Of a DNA stretch of 64,000 bases, positions 8,263 to 19,825 are shown one piece after another; position 1 is the first letter of the stretch, and each line of letters starts with the position of its first letter. Source of the DNA: Pirellulaceae bacterium (GTDB lineage Bacteria > Planctomycetota > Planctomycetia > Pirellulales > Pirellulaceae); NCBI GenBank assembly GCA_026004775.1, contig BPJU01000006.1:124001-188000 (forward strand). Reading direction: 5' to 3'. The position numbers were made by a program, and so were the translations under genes. The notes beneath the pieces were generated by a model. That model had not been told where the DNA came from and searched no databases. It saw only the letters and a program-made list of their open reading frames with translations.

Positions 8263-11200
8263 ATGAATCGGTCGTTCGCCGGGCAAGTCGCTCTATGGCA
8301 AACGGCAAACCGCTTCGGTGGTTTGGCCCGATTTTCCCTGGCATGCACCGGGCTCCTGCTCGTGTGCCAGGTGGTGGGGGCAGCCGAGCCGATCGATTTT
8401 GCCCGTGATGTTCGGCCCATCCTGGCCGGCCATTGTTTTAAATGCCACGGTCCGGATCAGGCTCAGCGGCAGTCCGGTTTACGGTTGGATGAGCGTTTAT
8501 CGGCCATCGCGCCCGCCGATTCAGGAAAACCGGCGATTGTCCCCGGCAAGCCGGAGGAAAGCGAGTTGGTGCGGCGCATATACGCGGAAGACGCATCCGA
8601 GTGCATGCCGCCGCCGGAAGAAAAGCGGCCTCTTTCCGAAAAGCAAAAAGCGATCTTACGGCAGTGGATCGCCGAAGGTGCTCCGTATCAGGCTCACTGG
8701 GCGTTCCAGCCGATCCAGGATCCGCCGCTGCCGGTGGTACGCCACACAGCGTGGCCGAAAAACGGCATCGACTATTTTGTGCTGGCTCGCCTGGAAGCGG
8801 CCGGGCTGGAGCCGAATCCGGAAGCCGATCGATACACGCTCGTTCGCCGCCTGTATCTGGATCTGATTGGTATTCCGCCTACACCCGAAGAAGCCGACGC
8901 CTTTGTCAACGACACCGCGCCGGATGCTTATGATCGACTGGTCGATCGGCTGCTGGCGTCACCGCGATACGGCGAGCGTTGGGCTCGGCGCTGGTTGGAT
9001 CTGGCTCGTTATGCCGACACCAACGGCTACGAAAAAGACAGGCCTCGCAGTATCTGGCCCTATCGCGACTGGGTGATTCGGGCCTTTAACGACGATATGC
9101 CGTTTGATCAGTTCACGATCGAACAACTGGCCGGTGACATGCTGCCGTCGCCGACACCCTCCGAGCGCATCGCGACCGGGTTCCATCGCAACACCATGCT
9201 CAACGAAGAGGGCGGCATCGACCCGCTGGAGTTTCGCTTTTACGCGATGGTCGACCGAGTGAACACGACGGCCACTACCTGGCTCGGCCTTACGCTGGGC
9301 TGTGCCCAGTGCCATGACCACAAGTACGACCCGATTTCGCAACGCGAATACTACCAGGTGATGGCGTTTTTGAATAACGCCGACGAGCCGGAGTATGAGG
9401 TTCCGGTCCCGGAATTGGTCGCCGAACGCGACCGTTGGGAAAAGGAGGCGCAGGCGCGGGAGGCTCGTCTAGCCGAGAAATTCCCGCCGGAAGTGCTGTC
9501 CGAATGGATCGAAGTCGTCATCGGCAACGCTCGATCGGCCGCCGGCGCTGAACCGGCGGTGCAGCCTGACGGGTCGGTTTTCTGGAGCGGCAGCCAGCCC
9601 GACAAGGACGACTATAATCTGGAGTTCGAAGTACCGGCGGGCCGGTACGCCGGCATGCGCTTGTGGGCCATATCCGACGATCGGCTGCCGCAGGGTGGGC
9701 CGGGACGAGCCGCGAACGGCAATTTTGTGCTGACCGATCTACAGCTCTTTGTACCATCCGGCGCGGGTGAGCAACAGAAAGTGCGGTGGAGCTGGGGCGA
9801 AGCCGAGGTGGCTCAAGAAGGCTTTCCCGCGGCGGCTGCCATCGACGAAGACCCGCGTTCCGGTTGGGCCGTTCATGTGGCAGGCAAGTGGAACGTAACG
9901 CGGGCGGCCGACTTCTGGTTCGCCGAACCGGTCGATGTTACGGAAAAGCAAACATGGCGCCTGCAACTCGGGCAGCAGTATGGCGGGCAGCATACGCTGG
10001 GCCGCGTGCGGCTGGAGTTGGCTCGAGCATTGCCTGACCAGCGGCCGATCGAAGAGCGGCGGCGGGCACACTTCCAAAAGAAATTCGCTGCCTGGCTCCG
10101 CCACCAGCAGGCTCGGGCCGTCGCCTGGAACGTTATCGTCCCTGAGCAGATGGAGACCAACCTGCCGAAACTCAGCCGGCTCGACGACGGCTCCATCCTG
10201 GCTTCCGGCGACCAGACCAAACGCGATGTGTACCGGCTGGTTTTTCCGGGCGATTTTCGCGGCGTGACCGCACTGCGGCTGGAGGTGATCCCGGATGAAA
10301 GGTTGCCGAAGCGCGGTCCCGGACGTGTCTATTATGAAGGACCGCTCGGCGACTTTTTCTTGAGCGAAATCGTGGTGCAGCAGTCCGGCCAGACGTGCAG
10401 GCTAACTCGCGCCATGCACAGCTTTGCCAAGGGCGACAACACTGCGTCTCGGGCGATCGACGGCGACCCGCAAACCGGCTGGTCCATCGACGGCGGGCAA
10501 GGGCGATGGCACACGGCCGTGTTCGAATTTGCCGAGCCGCTGGGGCCGGGGCCGCTCGAAATCCAAATGATTTTCGAACGCTATTATGCGGCCGGGTTAG
10601 GGAGATTCCGCTGGTCAGTCGCCCGGACGGATCATGCTCTGGAACAAGTCGGATTGCCCGGGCAGATCGAAGCCCTGTTGGCGCGAGGTGACAACTCCTG
10701 GACGCCGGAAGAACGCCGGCAGTTGGAACAGTACTATTTGTCGGTCTGCCCGGAGTTGGCATCGGAGCGTGCAGCGATCGAGCAGTTGCGCAAGCGCAAA
10801 CCGCCGCTTCCGGCGACGCTCGTGATGGCCGAGCGCCCGGCCGATAACCCTCGCGTCACCTACGTCCATCATCGGGGTGAGTTCCTGAATCCCCAAGAGC
10901 CGGTACAACCGGCAATTCCTTCGCTATTGCCTCCGCTGCCCGATGGGGCACCGGCCAACCGGTTGTCGTTTGCTCGGTGGCTGGTAAGCCCGGAGAATCC
11001 TCTTACAGCGCGCGTGGTGGTCAATCGCCAATGGGCGGCGTTTTTCGGGCGCGGTATTGTCCGCACGGTGGAGGATTTCGGCATTCAAGGGGAACTTCCC
11101 AGTCATCCGGAATTGCTCGACTGGTTGGCGCGGCGGTGGGTCGAAAAGGGTTGGTCGCATAAGGCATTGCACCGGCTGATCGTCACCAGCGCCACGTACC

Positions 11201-11879
11201 GGCAGGCGGCTGTGGTAAGCGATGAGAAGTTGCGGCGAGATCCGGAGAATGTGCTTCTGAGTCGAGGCCCCAGTTACCGTGTCGAGGCGGAGATGGTGCG
11301 AGATTTGATGCTGGCGGCGGCCGGTCTGTTGTCGGCGAAGATGTACGGGCCGAGCGTTTTTCCGCCGCAGCCGCCGGGCATTACCACGGAAGGAACGTAT
11401 GGGCCGTTGCCGTGGAACGTCAGTTCCGGTGAAGATCGATACCGCCGAGGGCTTTATACATTCATGAAGCGAACGGCGCCCTTCGCCATGTTTGCGACGT
11501 TTGACGCGCCGAGCGGCGAGGAATGTGTGGCGCGACGCGAGGTGACGAACACGCCCCTTCAGGCATTAACCGTGTTGAACGACCAACTGGTGATGGAAGC
11601 TTCGGCGGCGATGGCCGACCAACTGGTGCGGCTCGAAGGTTCAGTCGGCCAGCGTGTCGTGTGGCTGTGGCGTCGCTGTGTCACGCGGCCGCCCAACGAT
11701 CGCGAACAAGCGGCGGTGGCGAGCTTTTTCCGGCGGCAGCACCAGAGGGCGTTGACCGGAGAATTGGATGTCGACGCGCTAGCCCAAGGGCGACCGCTTG
11801 GTGAAGCTCGTGCGGAGTGGGCCGCCTGGCTGGTGACGGCTCGAGCCGTGTTGAACCTTCACGAGACGGTGGTGAAGCC

Positions 11880-11883
<4 letters not shown>
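8263..11883 (+). CDS. Planctomycete cytochrome c + DUF1549 + DUF1553 protein
   Basis: A 1,206-residue exported protein with a signal peptide at residues ~20-41. The planctomycete-type cytochrome domain (PSCyt1) comes first, with the haem motif CFKCH at 58-62. DUF1549 (PSCyt2) follows and contains a second CxxCH, CAQCH at 347-351. A middle region with two similar beta-rich segments (around 415-580 and 625-790) leads into C-terminal DUF1553 (PSD1), including NRQWAAFFGRGIV and the TPLQAL motif. Such proteins always occur in planctomycetes next to a DUF1501 gene, as here, where the stop overlaps the next ATG. They are thought to act in the periplasm, perhaps in complex-polysaccharide or sulfated-glycan use; the reaction is not established. 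Confidence 0.88.
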
Positions 11884-13310
<1,427 letters not shown>

Positions 13311-13327
13311 ACAGCTTGTGAAGCCAG

Positions 13328-13399
13328 CTCCCGGGCATGGATTCGAACCATGAACGGCGGAGCCAAAATCCGCTGTGTTGCCAGTTACACCACCCGGGA
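13328..13399 (-). tRNA. tRNA-Gln (TTG anticodon)
   Basis: The 72-nt minus-strand sequence folds as a complete cloverleaf. The acceptor stem is TCCCGGG/CCCGGGA, with the U1-A72 pair typical of tRNA-Gln. The anticodon stem is GCGGA/TCCGC around loop TTTTGGC, giving anticodon TTG. The T arm is CATGG-TTCGAAT-CCATG and the discriminator is G. CCA is not encoded. It lies between the convergent end of the DUF1501 gene and pckA, on the opposite strand to both. Confidence 0.93.
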
Positions 13400-13668
13400 A
13401 ACCTCTGTCTTAAGTTTCTGCCAGTTAGGCATAACCTGTCAAGGACGGTTCGGATCGTCAAAGGCTGTGGCCGGCTTTGCCGGTGGCTGGCGACTATTCG
13501 CTGCAGTTGTGGGCCTCACGCCATTTTCGTCCATAGTCGGCCGCCCGAGGGCGACCAGCGCTGGTGCAACAGATTTCTGTGGCGGAGTGCGACTTGTCTG
13601 GTTTCGCAGGCGCCCGCGTGCTAAACTGCATGAGTCAACGGTTCACCTTTGGAGTTTAGCTAGTCAGG

Positions 13669-15210
13669 ATGGCAGAAAGTTTAATACAGCACCCGCATTT
13701 GACTCGTAATCCCCCGCCTGCGCGGTTGTACGAAGATGCCATCCGCACCGACGGCGGCATCATCGCCGCCAACGGTGCCCTGGTGGTCCGCTCGGGCCAG
13801 AAAACGGGACGCAGTCCGGCCGACAAGCGCATTGTCGAAGACTCTAACACAGCCGGCGACGTCTGGTGGGGGCCGGTTAATTTCCGGCTGAGCGAAGAAT
13901 CCTTCGAGCGGCTCCGCAGCCAGGCGATCGAGCGGATGCAGTCGGCTCCCTGGCTGTACGCCATCGACGGCTTCGCCGGGTGGAGTCCACAAAACCGGCT
14001 TAAAGTACGCGTATTCTGTACGCGCGCCTATCACGCCCTGTTCATGCACAATATGTTGATTCGTCCCGGTGTGGAGGCGTGGGCCGAGTTTGATCGGCCG
14101 GATGTGGTTATCTTCAATGCGGGTCAGTTCCCGGTTCACGGAACGGTTCGTGGGATCAGTTCCACAACGGCCGTTGTGCTTCATTTGGCGCGGCGTGAAA
14201 TGGTGATCTTCGGAACCGAATACGCTGGTGAAATGAAGAAGGGCATCTTCACGCTGATGAACTACCTGTTGCCCAAACAGGGGATCCTTTCCATGCACTG
14301 CTCGGCTAACGAAGGTCCCCAGGGCGATGTCACGCTTTTTTTCGGATTGTCCGGTACCGGCAAGACGACGCTTTCGGCTGACCCCAAGCGCCGGTTGATT
14401 GGCGATGATGAACACGGATGGGATGACGACGGGATTTTCAATATTGAGGGGGGCTGTTATGCCAAGTGCATAGGATTGTCGGCTGAGAAAGAACCGGAAA
14501 TCTATCAGGCCATCCGGTTCGGTACGGTATTGGAAAATGTTATCGTGGATCCGCGGACTCGCGAGCCGGACTACGCCGATACTTCTCTTACGGAGAATAC
14601 CCGAGCATCGTATCCGATTGAGTTTATCCAGCATGCCAAAATTCCGTGCCGAGGTGGGCACCCGAAAAATATTATTTTTCTGACATGTGATGCTCGAGGC
14701 ATCTTGCCACCGGTCAGTCGTTTGACGCCGGAGCAGGCATCGTATCAGTTTGTCAATGGTTACACGGCGAAAGTGGCGGGCACTGAGGTGGGGGTTCAGG
14801 AGCCGAGTGCCACTTTTTCACCGTGTTACGGCGGGGCGTTTCTGATATGGCACCCGCTGGTTTATGCGCGACAACTGGCGGAACGTATCGAGCGGTACCG
14901 GGTGGATGCCTGGTTGATCAACACAGGCTGGACCGGCGGGCCGTACGGCGAAGGGCGCCGCATCCCGCTTTCAATCACGCGGGCGATCATCGACGCGATC
15001 CACGACGGAACTTTAGCCAAGCAGCCTGTGCGAACTGAGCCTTTGTGGGGGTTGGAAGTACCGGTGCGCTGTCCGAACGTACCGGATACGGTCCTCGATC
15101 CGCGGCAGACTTGGCGGGATCCCGGGGCGTACGACGCGGCGGCCGAGCGGCTGGCGGCCCTGTTCGAGGCCAATTATCGCGAATATACGGCCACCGGCCC
15201 GCCCGTGTGA
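13669..15210 (+). CDS. pckA: Phosphoenolpyruvate carboxykinase (ATP)
   Basis: A 513-residue cytosolic enzyme that converts oxaloacetate and ATP to phosphoenolpyruvate and CO2, the first committed step of gluconeogenesis. The P-loop GLSGTGKTTLS at 226-236 and the kinase-2/metal region RRLIGDDEHGW just after it are diagnostic, as is the early GRSPADKRIVED. Length (usual ~520-540) and motifs point to an intact enzyme of the ATP-dependent family rather than the GTP family. The start ATG 13669 is preceded by only a distant GGAG. The upstream ~270 bases carry the opposite-strand tRNA-Gln and presumably the promoter. The gene converges on the oxidoreductase gene with 22 bases between the stops. Confidence 0.96.
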   Translation: MAESLIQHPHLTRNPPPARLYEDAIRTDGGIIAANGALVVRSGQKTGRSPADKRIVEDSNTAGDVWWGPVNFRLSEESFERLRSQAIERMQSAPWLYAIDGFAGWSPQNRLKVRVFCTRAYHALFMHNMLIRPGVEAWAEFDRPDVVIFNAGQFPVHGTVRGISSTTAVVLHLARREMVIFGTEYAGEMKKGIFTLMNYLLPKQGILSMHCSANEGPQGDVTLFFGLSGTGKTTLSADPKRRLIGDDEHGWDDDGIFNIEGGCYAKCIGLSAEKEPEIYQAIRFGTVLENVIVDPRTREPDYADTSLTENTRASYPIEFIQHAKIPCRGGHPKNIIFLTCDARGILPPVSRLTPEQASYQFVNGYTAKVAGTEVGVQEPSATFSPCYGGAFLIWHPLVYARQLAERIERYRVDAWLINTGWTGGPYGEGRRIPLSITRAIIDAIHDGTLAKQPVRTEPLWGLEVPVRCPNVPDTVLDPRQTWRDPGAYDAAAERLAALFEANYREYTATGPPV

Positions 15211-15232
15211 TGCAGGTCGGCGACCGCGGTGG

Positions 15233-16540
15233 TTACAACACCCACCCTTTGCGGTATTCCTTGTGCAGGAGTTGCTGCGCCTTTTCCGAGTTCTTGATGC
15301 GGAAAGCTTCCGCGTCCCACTCCAAACTCTCCCCGGCTCGGTAGGCGACCGTCCCGAGCAGCACGGTTTCGGTGAGGGCCCCTGAATAATCGAAATTGCA
15401 GGTGGTTGTGCCGCCACTGCGGATCGCTTCCAGCCACTCGGCATGATGCCCGATCGAAGCGGGAATGTAGGGGTCGGGACGCTTGTAGTCCCGAAACTTC
15501 TCCACCGGCAGCAGCATGTGGCGAGAGTATTCCGAAATGAGCATCCCTTCGGTTCCGATGAAAAGTTGCCCAGCCCGCCATTCCAGCAGTCGGCCTTCGC
15601 CGTCGCGCAAGGTACTGAGGATCTCCGGCTGTTTGCCACCGTCGTACCAGGTGACTTTCACCGGCGGCAGATCGCCTCGGGCCGGATACTCGTATTCGAC
15701 GATCAGCCAGGCAGGGCAACTGACTTCATCGACCGGCGGTCCCTTGGCGGTAACGCGGACGGGGTGGCGGAGCTTGAGAGCCCAATGGACCAGATCCAGA
15801 TAGTGGCAACCGAAGTCCCCGAGGGCCCCCGACCCGTATTCCCAGAAGCGGCGCCAGTAAAACGGATGAATCCCTTTACAATAGGGCCGATCGGGGGCCG
15901 GCCCCAGCCACAGATCCCAATCTAGATGAGGAGGTTTTTCGGCCGGTTCGAATTTGGCTCCCGTCCAGATGGCCGGTACCCAGACGTGGACTTCTTGGAC
16001 CGTACCGATGGCTTTTTGTTCGATGAGTTCCACCACACGGCGGTAGTTGTCACCCGCATGGATCTGGGTTCCCATCTGGGTGACCAGGTTGTTTTCGCGA
16101 GCCAGTTGTGCCAGAACGCGGGCTTCGTAGACGGTGTGGGTGAGAGGTTTTTCGCAATAGACGTGCTTTTTCATGCGCAGGGCCATAGCGGCGGCCGGAG
16201 CGTGTGTGTGGTCGGGAGTCGACACGACCACCGCCTCTAGCTTGTCGCCCTCTTTTTCCAGCATCTGGCGAAAGTCGCGATACTTGCGGGCCGCCGGGTA
16301 GTTTTGGCTTCCCTTTTCCAGCAGTTCTCCATCCACATCGGCAATGGCGACGATGTTCTGGCTGGCCACGGCCGAGATGTTGGCTGCTGCGCGATTGGTG
16401 GCTCCGACGGCCGCGATGTTCAACCGCTCGTTGGCCGATTGCGACGGGCGAGCCGGCTGCGGGTTGACGAAAAAGCCTCCGGCTACCGTGGCTGCCGCCC
16501 CGCCCACAAATCGCCGCCGACTGATGCGGATGCCGCTCAT
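15233..16540 (-). CDS. Gfo/Idh/MocA family oxidoreductase, Tat-exported
   Basis: A 435-residue protein with a twin-arginine signal (ISRRRFVGGAAATVAGGFF) followed by an N-terminal Rossmann domain (LNIAAVGATNRAAANISAV). The family EKPLTHTVYEAR motif includes the catalytic-site Lys, and a C-terminal alpha/beta domain follows. These NAD(P)-dependent oxidoreductases act on sugars, inositols or related polyols; planctomycetes carry many Tat-exported copies whose substrates are unknown. Start ATG 16540 is backed by GAGGAGG nine bases upstream. The gene is transcribed in the same direction as the DtxR-type regulator but is 185 bases downstream, so it probably has its own promoter. Confidence 0.88.
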   Translation of the reverse strand: MSGIRISRRRFVGGAAATVAGGFFVNPQPARPSQSANERLNIAAVGATNRAAANISAVASQNIVAIADVDGELLEKGSQNYPAARKYRDFRQMLEKEGDKLEAVVVSTPDHTHAPAAAMALRMKKHVYCEKPLTHTVYEARVLAQLARENNLVTQMGTQIHAGDNYRRVVELIEQKAIGTVQEVHVWVPAIWTGAKFEPAEKPPHLDWDLWLGPAPDRPYCKGIHPFYWRRFWEYGSGALGDFGCHYLDLVHWALKLRHPVRVTAKGPPVDEVSCPAWLIVEYEYPARGDLPPVKVTWYDGGKQPEILSTLRDGEGRLLEWRAGQLFIGTEGMLISEYSRHMLLPVEKFRDYKRPDPYIPASIGHHAEWLEAIRSGGTTTCNFDYSGALTETVLLGTVAYRAGESLEWDAEAFRIKNSEKAQQLLHKEYRKGWVL

Positions 16541-16725
16541 TGCCTTGCCTCCTCTGTGAAACCAACCTCTTGCCCGGGGCTCCTCGACTCTGAGCCCTCC
16601 AACAGGCTTGAACTCTAGTCCCGGACTGTGACTGCTTGGATTATGGGCAGCTTACAAGCCCAAAACAACCATGCCCGACCATCTGCCGCAAATGGGTAAG
16701 CCTCACCGCGAAAGGGGCACCGGAT

Positions 16726-17385
16726 CTATTGTGCGGCGACCAGAAGTTTTCGGGCAGCTTCGGTACCCAGCACCGCCTCTTCACCGCCGATCGACACGAC
16801 TATGATTCCGGCCTCCTCGGATTTTCGCGTCACACAACCTGCCACACCCGGTTGGAGTCCCAAGCCCGCACAATACCGGAGGAATTCGGGTGACTGGTCC
16901 AGTACCCGCACTAATGTAAACGGTCGTTCTACGGACCATTCGGACAACAGACGGCCGCCCTGTGACCGGATGCTGCCATCGGCCTTGGGTATCGGATCGC
17001 CGTGCGGATCACATTCGGGGTGGCCCAGATACGCATCAATTCGGTCGATCAACAGATCGCTGACGGCATGCTCCAATTCTTCTGCTTCATCGTGCACTTC
17101 GTCCCAGGAGAGGTTGAGCGTGCGCACCAGGAACAATTCCAGCAGCCGATGGCGCCGGATAACACGCATTGCCAGCAGCCGTCCCGATTCGGTCAGCGAC
17201 ACACCTTCGTACGGTTTGTAGTAGACCAGTCCCGCTTCGCTCAACGCCTTCAGCATGCTGGTGACCGTACTGGGATGCACGCCCAGCGCGGTAGCCAATT
17301 CTCCGGTACTGGCGACCGGTTTACCTTGACTACTACAAACCTGGTAGATGGTTTTGATGTAATTCTCGATCGTGAGCGATGCCAC
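16726..17385 (-). CDS. DtxR/MntR family metal-dependent repressor
   Basis: A 219-residue protein with a winged helix (VHPSTVTSMLKAL recognition helix), a dimerisation/metal-binding domain (RRHRLLELFLV and EVHDEAEELEHAVSD) and a C-terminal SH3/FeoA-like domain. It resembles the iron- or manganese-sensing repressors DtxR, IdeR and MntR. The position of the DtxR Cys102 ligand holds Glu, as in MntR, but the N-terminal ligand position (Met10 in DtxR, Asp8 in MntR) appears to be Asn in TIENYIKTIY, so metal preference cannot be read off. The start is GTG 17385, with GGAGG eight bases upstream. It diverges from mch; no metal transporter gene is adjacent. Confidence 0.86.
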   Translation of the reverse strand: MASLTIENYIKTIYQVCSSQGKPVASTGELATALGVHPSTVTSMLKALSEAGLVYYKPYEGVSLTESGRLLAMRVIRRHRLLELFLVRTLNLSWDEVHDEAEELEHAVSDLLIDRIDAYLGHPECDPHGDPIPKADGSIRSQGGRLLSEWSVERPFTLVRVLDQSPEFLRYCAGLGLQPGVAGCVTRKSEEAGIIVVSIGGEEAVLGTEAARKLLVAAQ

Positions 17386-17594
17386 CAGCGTCCCTCCACA
17401 GGGTCGGCCGCGAAGCGACTGTCATTGTAGGTCACTCTTTCAAGATCGACCAGCATGTGCCCAAAGAAGCGTCGGAGCGGGCACCCGCACTGCCCCTTGC
17501 ATACGAACGGTACCGGCTCGTATGCTCGACAAAGCCCTACCGGCGCCGGACGTGCGGACGTGGTACTTCAGGCCAACGGCAGAAAGGAAGGCTG

Positions 17595-18542
17595 ATGCAA
17601 CTGAATTTGAATGAGCGAGCCTACAGGCGTTGTCGACTGCTGCTCGAGGACTCATGTGCGTACCGTGTGACGGTGAGCCATACGCGGAGCGGCACGTGCT
17701 TGGTCGACTGTGGGGTCGAAGCGGTTGGCGGCCTGGAAGCCGGACGCTTGGTGGCCGAGGTATGTCTGGCCGGTCTGGGGACGGTATCGTTGTTGAGCCC
17801 AAGTTCTGAAGCTCCCGGTATACCGCTGGTTTCCGTCTATACGGACCATCCGGTCGCCGCCTGTTTGGGATCGCAGTACGCCGGATGGCGGATTGCCGGA
17901 CAAGATTTTTTTGCCATGGGCTCCGGGCCGATGCGGGCCGCCTACGGCGAGGAAGTGTTCTTCGATGGTTTGGTGCCGCGGGAGGCAGCAACCGTAGCGG
18001 TGGGAGTATTGGAAGGCGATCGGCTGCCTCACGAAGATATCTGTTTAACCCTGGCTGCCCAGTGCCGTGTTCCACCCGATTCGCTGGTATTGTTGGTGGC
18101 CAAGACATCCAGTCTGGTCGGGAGTGTCCAGGTGGCGGCTCGTTCAGTCGAAACCGCATTGCACAAGCTCCACCAACTTGGCTTCGATTTGCAAACGATC
18201 CGAAGTGCCTGGGGCACCGCGCCGCTGGCTCCGCCGGCTGCCAACGACTTGGAAGCGATCGGCCGTACGAACGACAGTGTCCTGTATGGTGCCGAGGTGA
18301 CGCTCTGGCTGGCGGCGGATGACTCGCAGATCGAACAGATCGGCCCGCAAACTCCCAGTGAAGCTTCGCGAGACTATGGCAGACCGTTCCTCGAAACATT
18401 TCGTAGCTACGATTGTGACTTTTACCGTGTCGATCCGCTCCTTTTCAGCCCGGCCGTGGTGCATTTCTGCAATATTTCGACCGGTCGGTGTTTTTCTTAC
18501 GGTCGCAAGAACTGGCAGATTTTGAATCAGTCGTTCCGTTGA
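17595..18542 (+). CDS. mch: Methenyltetrahydromethanopterin cyclohydrolase
   Basis: A 315-residue cytosolic enzyme that hydrolyses 5,10-methenyl-tetrahydromethanopterin to the 5-formyl form in the archaeal-type C1 pathway, which in bacteria occurs in methylotrophs, some Burkholderiales and planctomycetes. Family features seen are GSGPMRAAYGEEVFFDG in the middle, PPDSLVLLVAKTSSLVGSVQ, and the C-terminal FHF-like stretch FSPAVVHFCNISTGRCFSYG. Length matches the family (~310-320). ATG 17595 is chosen because AAAGGAAGG stands just upstream; earlier in-frame starts would add a non-conserved leader. No other methanopterin genes lie nearby, so the pathway must be encoded elsewhere. Confidence 0.93.
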   Translation: MQLNLNERAYRRCRLLLEDSCAYRVTVSHTRSGTCLVDCGVEAVGGLEAGRLVAEVCLAGLGTVSLLSPSSEAPGIPLVSVYTDHPVAACLGSQYAGWRIAGQDFFAMGSGPMRAAYGEEVFFDGLVPREAATVAVGVLEGDRLPHEDICLTLAAQCRVPPDSLVLLVAKTSSLVGSVQVAARSVETALHKLHQLGFDLQTIRSAWGTAPLAPPAANDLEAIGRTNDSVLYGAEVTLWLAADDSQIEQIGPQTPSEASRDYGRPFLETFRSYDCDFYRVDPLLFSPAVVHFCNISTGRCFSYGRKNWQILNQSFR

Positions 18543-18616
18543 CGGTTGACGCTTGCCAGGGGCGGGGTGGCGTAGAAAGACCAGTTGCCGCCTGCCGGCG
18601 CCGGTGGGCGTGGGTC

Positions 18617-18653
18617 AAGCCGTAGCGAGGCACTGCGGGATGCACGGCTTTTT
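18617..18653 (+). terminator. Probable intrinsic terminator of mch
   Basis: AAGCCGT at 18617-18623 pairs with ACGGCTT at 18644-18650 around a ~20-nt loop that may extend the stem with a bulge, followed by a run of five T (18649-18653). It sits in the 140-bp gap between the convergent mch and Cas6-like genes, 75 bases after the mch stop. Confidence 0.5.
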
Positions 18654-18682
18654 GTAACGGCTCCAAGCTCCGCGCCGCGTGG

Positions 18683-19615
18683 CTATTCGTCCGGCTGCTC
18701 GATCACCACTTGTCCCAGACCGTGGACGGTACCCTTGCCGATGTGGATCCAGGCCGCCGCGCATAACAAGGGCCAGAGGGGGCCGGCTCCTTCCGGGAGC
18801 TCGAGTCGTCCGACCATCCCGTACAGTTCCACCTCGCGCTTCTGCCTGCCGGAATATCGCCGCACATCACGCCGCTGTCCGTAGAAATCTCCTTGAGCAA
18901 TGGCTCGAGCCTTGTCGCGTGCCCGGTAGGCCAAATCGCGGAATGCGGTTTGTTGTGCCGATGGTAACAGAAGACCGATGCGGCGCGTGGCCGCAACGAC
19001 CAGATCCATCAACACCGGGTTGCGGATCAATTGTCCTTGCCGCATCAGCCGCACCGGCACGCGGAAGTGAACAATGAGCGGCGAGCCATTGCGCAGCCAC
19101 TCCGGAGCCTCCTTCGCCGCATCGGCCAGCGTCCAGGAATAGGGGCGTTCCACCAATCGGCCGCCGGGAGCGATACCGAGCATGCGGCGGACCACAAAGG
19201 GATCTCTGTTCGGTCCAATGCCCCTGCCGGACGCGATATCCCAGGCTCGGCGGCAGCTTTCCTCAAAGCGAAGAGCCTCTCCCAGCAACGTCCATTCAAA
19301 GCCCGGCCCGGACGACTCGTCCTTCGGCGCCAGCCGCAACAAATAAAGCGGTACCGCCTCTTGATTGCCTCGCGATTTCGGCTCAAACACCACCTGATAG
19401 GCCTCAGGGTCCAAGTCGTGCAACGCCGCGCCCCACACTCCGCGCAACATCGGCAGCGTAACCCCAGGCGTGTTCAGCTCCAATTGGCAGCGGATGGGAA
19501 GTAGGCGCACTTCCGCCAAAAACGCCATTAGCTCATCGACCAGTTGTGGTTCCGTTCGCATCCCGATACCCGGAATCTTTGTTGCGTTTTGGAAAATGTC
19601 ACAGACACGATTCAT
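18683..19615 (-). CDS. Stand-alone Cas6-like CRISPR RNA endoribonuclease
   Basis: A 310-residue protein whose C-terminal ~130 residues match the RAMP-type Cas6 pattern: RRYSGRQKREVELYGMVGRL followed by PLWPLLCAAAWIHIGKGTVH and GLGQVVIEQ, the Gly-rich loop of Cas6. The middle segment (FRVPVRLMRQGQLIRNP) also fits. Cas6 cleaves pre-crRNA within the repeat. The catalytic residues cannot be assigned by eye because they vary in this family. ATG 19615 is supported by GGGAG about ten bases upstream. The gene has no cas neighbours and is ~15.5 kb from the type I-G cas genes, which normally carry their own Cas5-Cas6 fusion. It may serve a second CRISPR system elsewhere or be a relic. Confidence 0.72.
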   Translation of the reverse strand: MNRVCDIFQNATKIPGIGMRTEPQLVDELMAFLAEVRLLPIRCQLELNTPGVTLPMLRGVWGAALHDLDPEAYQVVFEPKSRGNQEAVPLYLLRLAPKDESSGPGFEWTLLGEALRFEESCRRAWDIASGRGIGPNRDPFVVRRMLGIAPGGRLVERPYSWTLADAAKEAPEWLRNGSPLIVHFRVPVRLMRQGQLIRNPVLMDLVVAATRRIGLLLPSAQQTAFRDLAYRARDKARAIAQGDFYGQRRDVRRYSGRQKREVELYGMVGRLELPEGAGPLWPLLCAAAWIHIGKGTVHGLGQVVIEQPDE

Positions 19616-19825
19616 ATTGTAACACTCCCTGCACCAAAAGCTCGAGCGCCTCTTGCCCGAAGAACAGGCCGGTCATGCATCCGCTGCTTGCAAACCGGCA
19701 AGGAGCGGTCTTTAACCGTTGCATGCGGCCTGGCACTGTTGGACAATGAGCGTGGACCGCGGAGCGGTCGGGGCGCTATGTCTCATGTAATATGTACGGC
19801 GCAAGTGGCGCAGGAGTGACAAGCG

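Noticed and set aside
19616-19825. A possible small RNA or tRNA between the Cas6-like and sulfatase genes
   Set aside because: No cloverleaf or strong hairpin with a T-run could be built.
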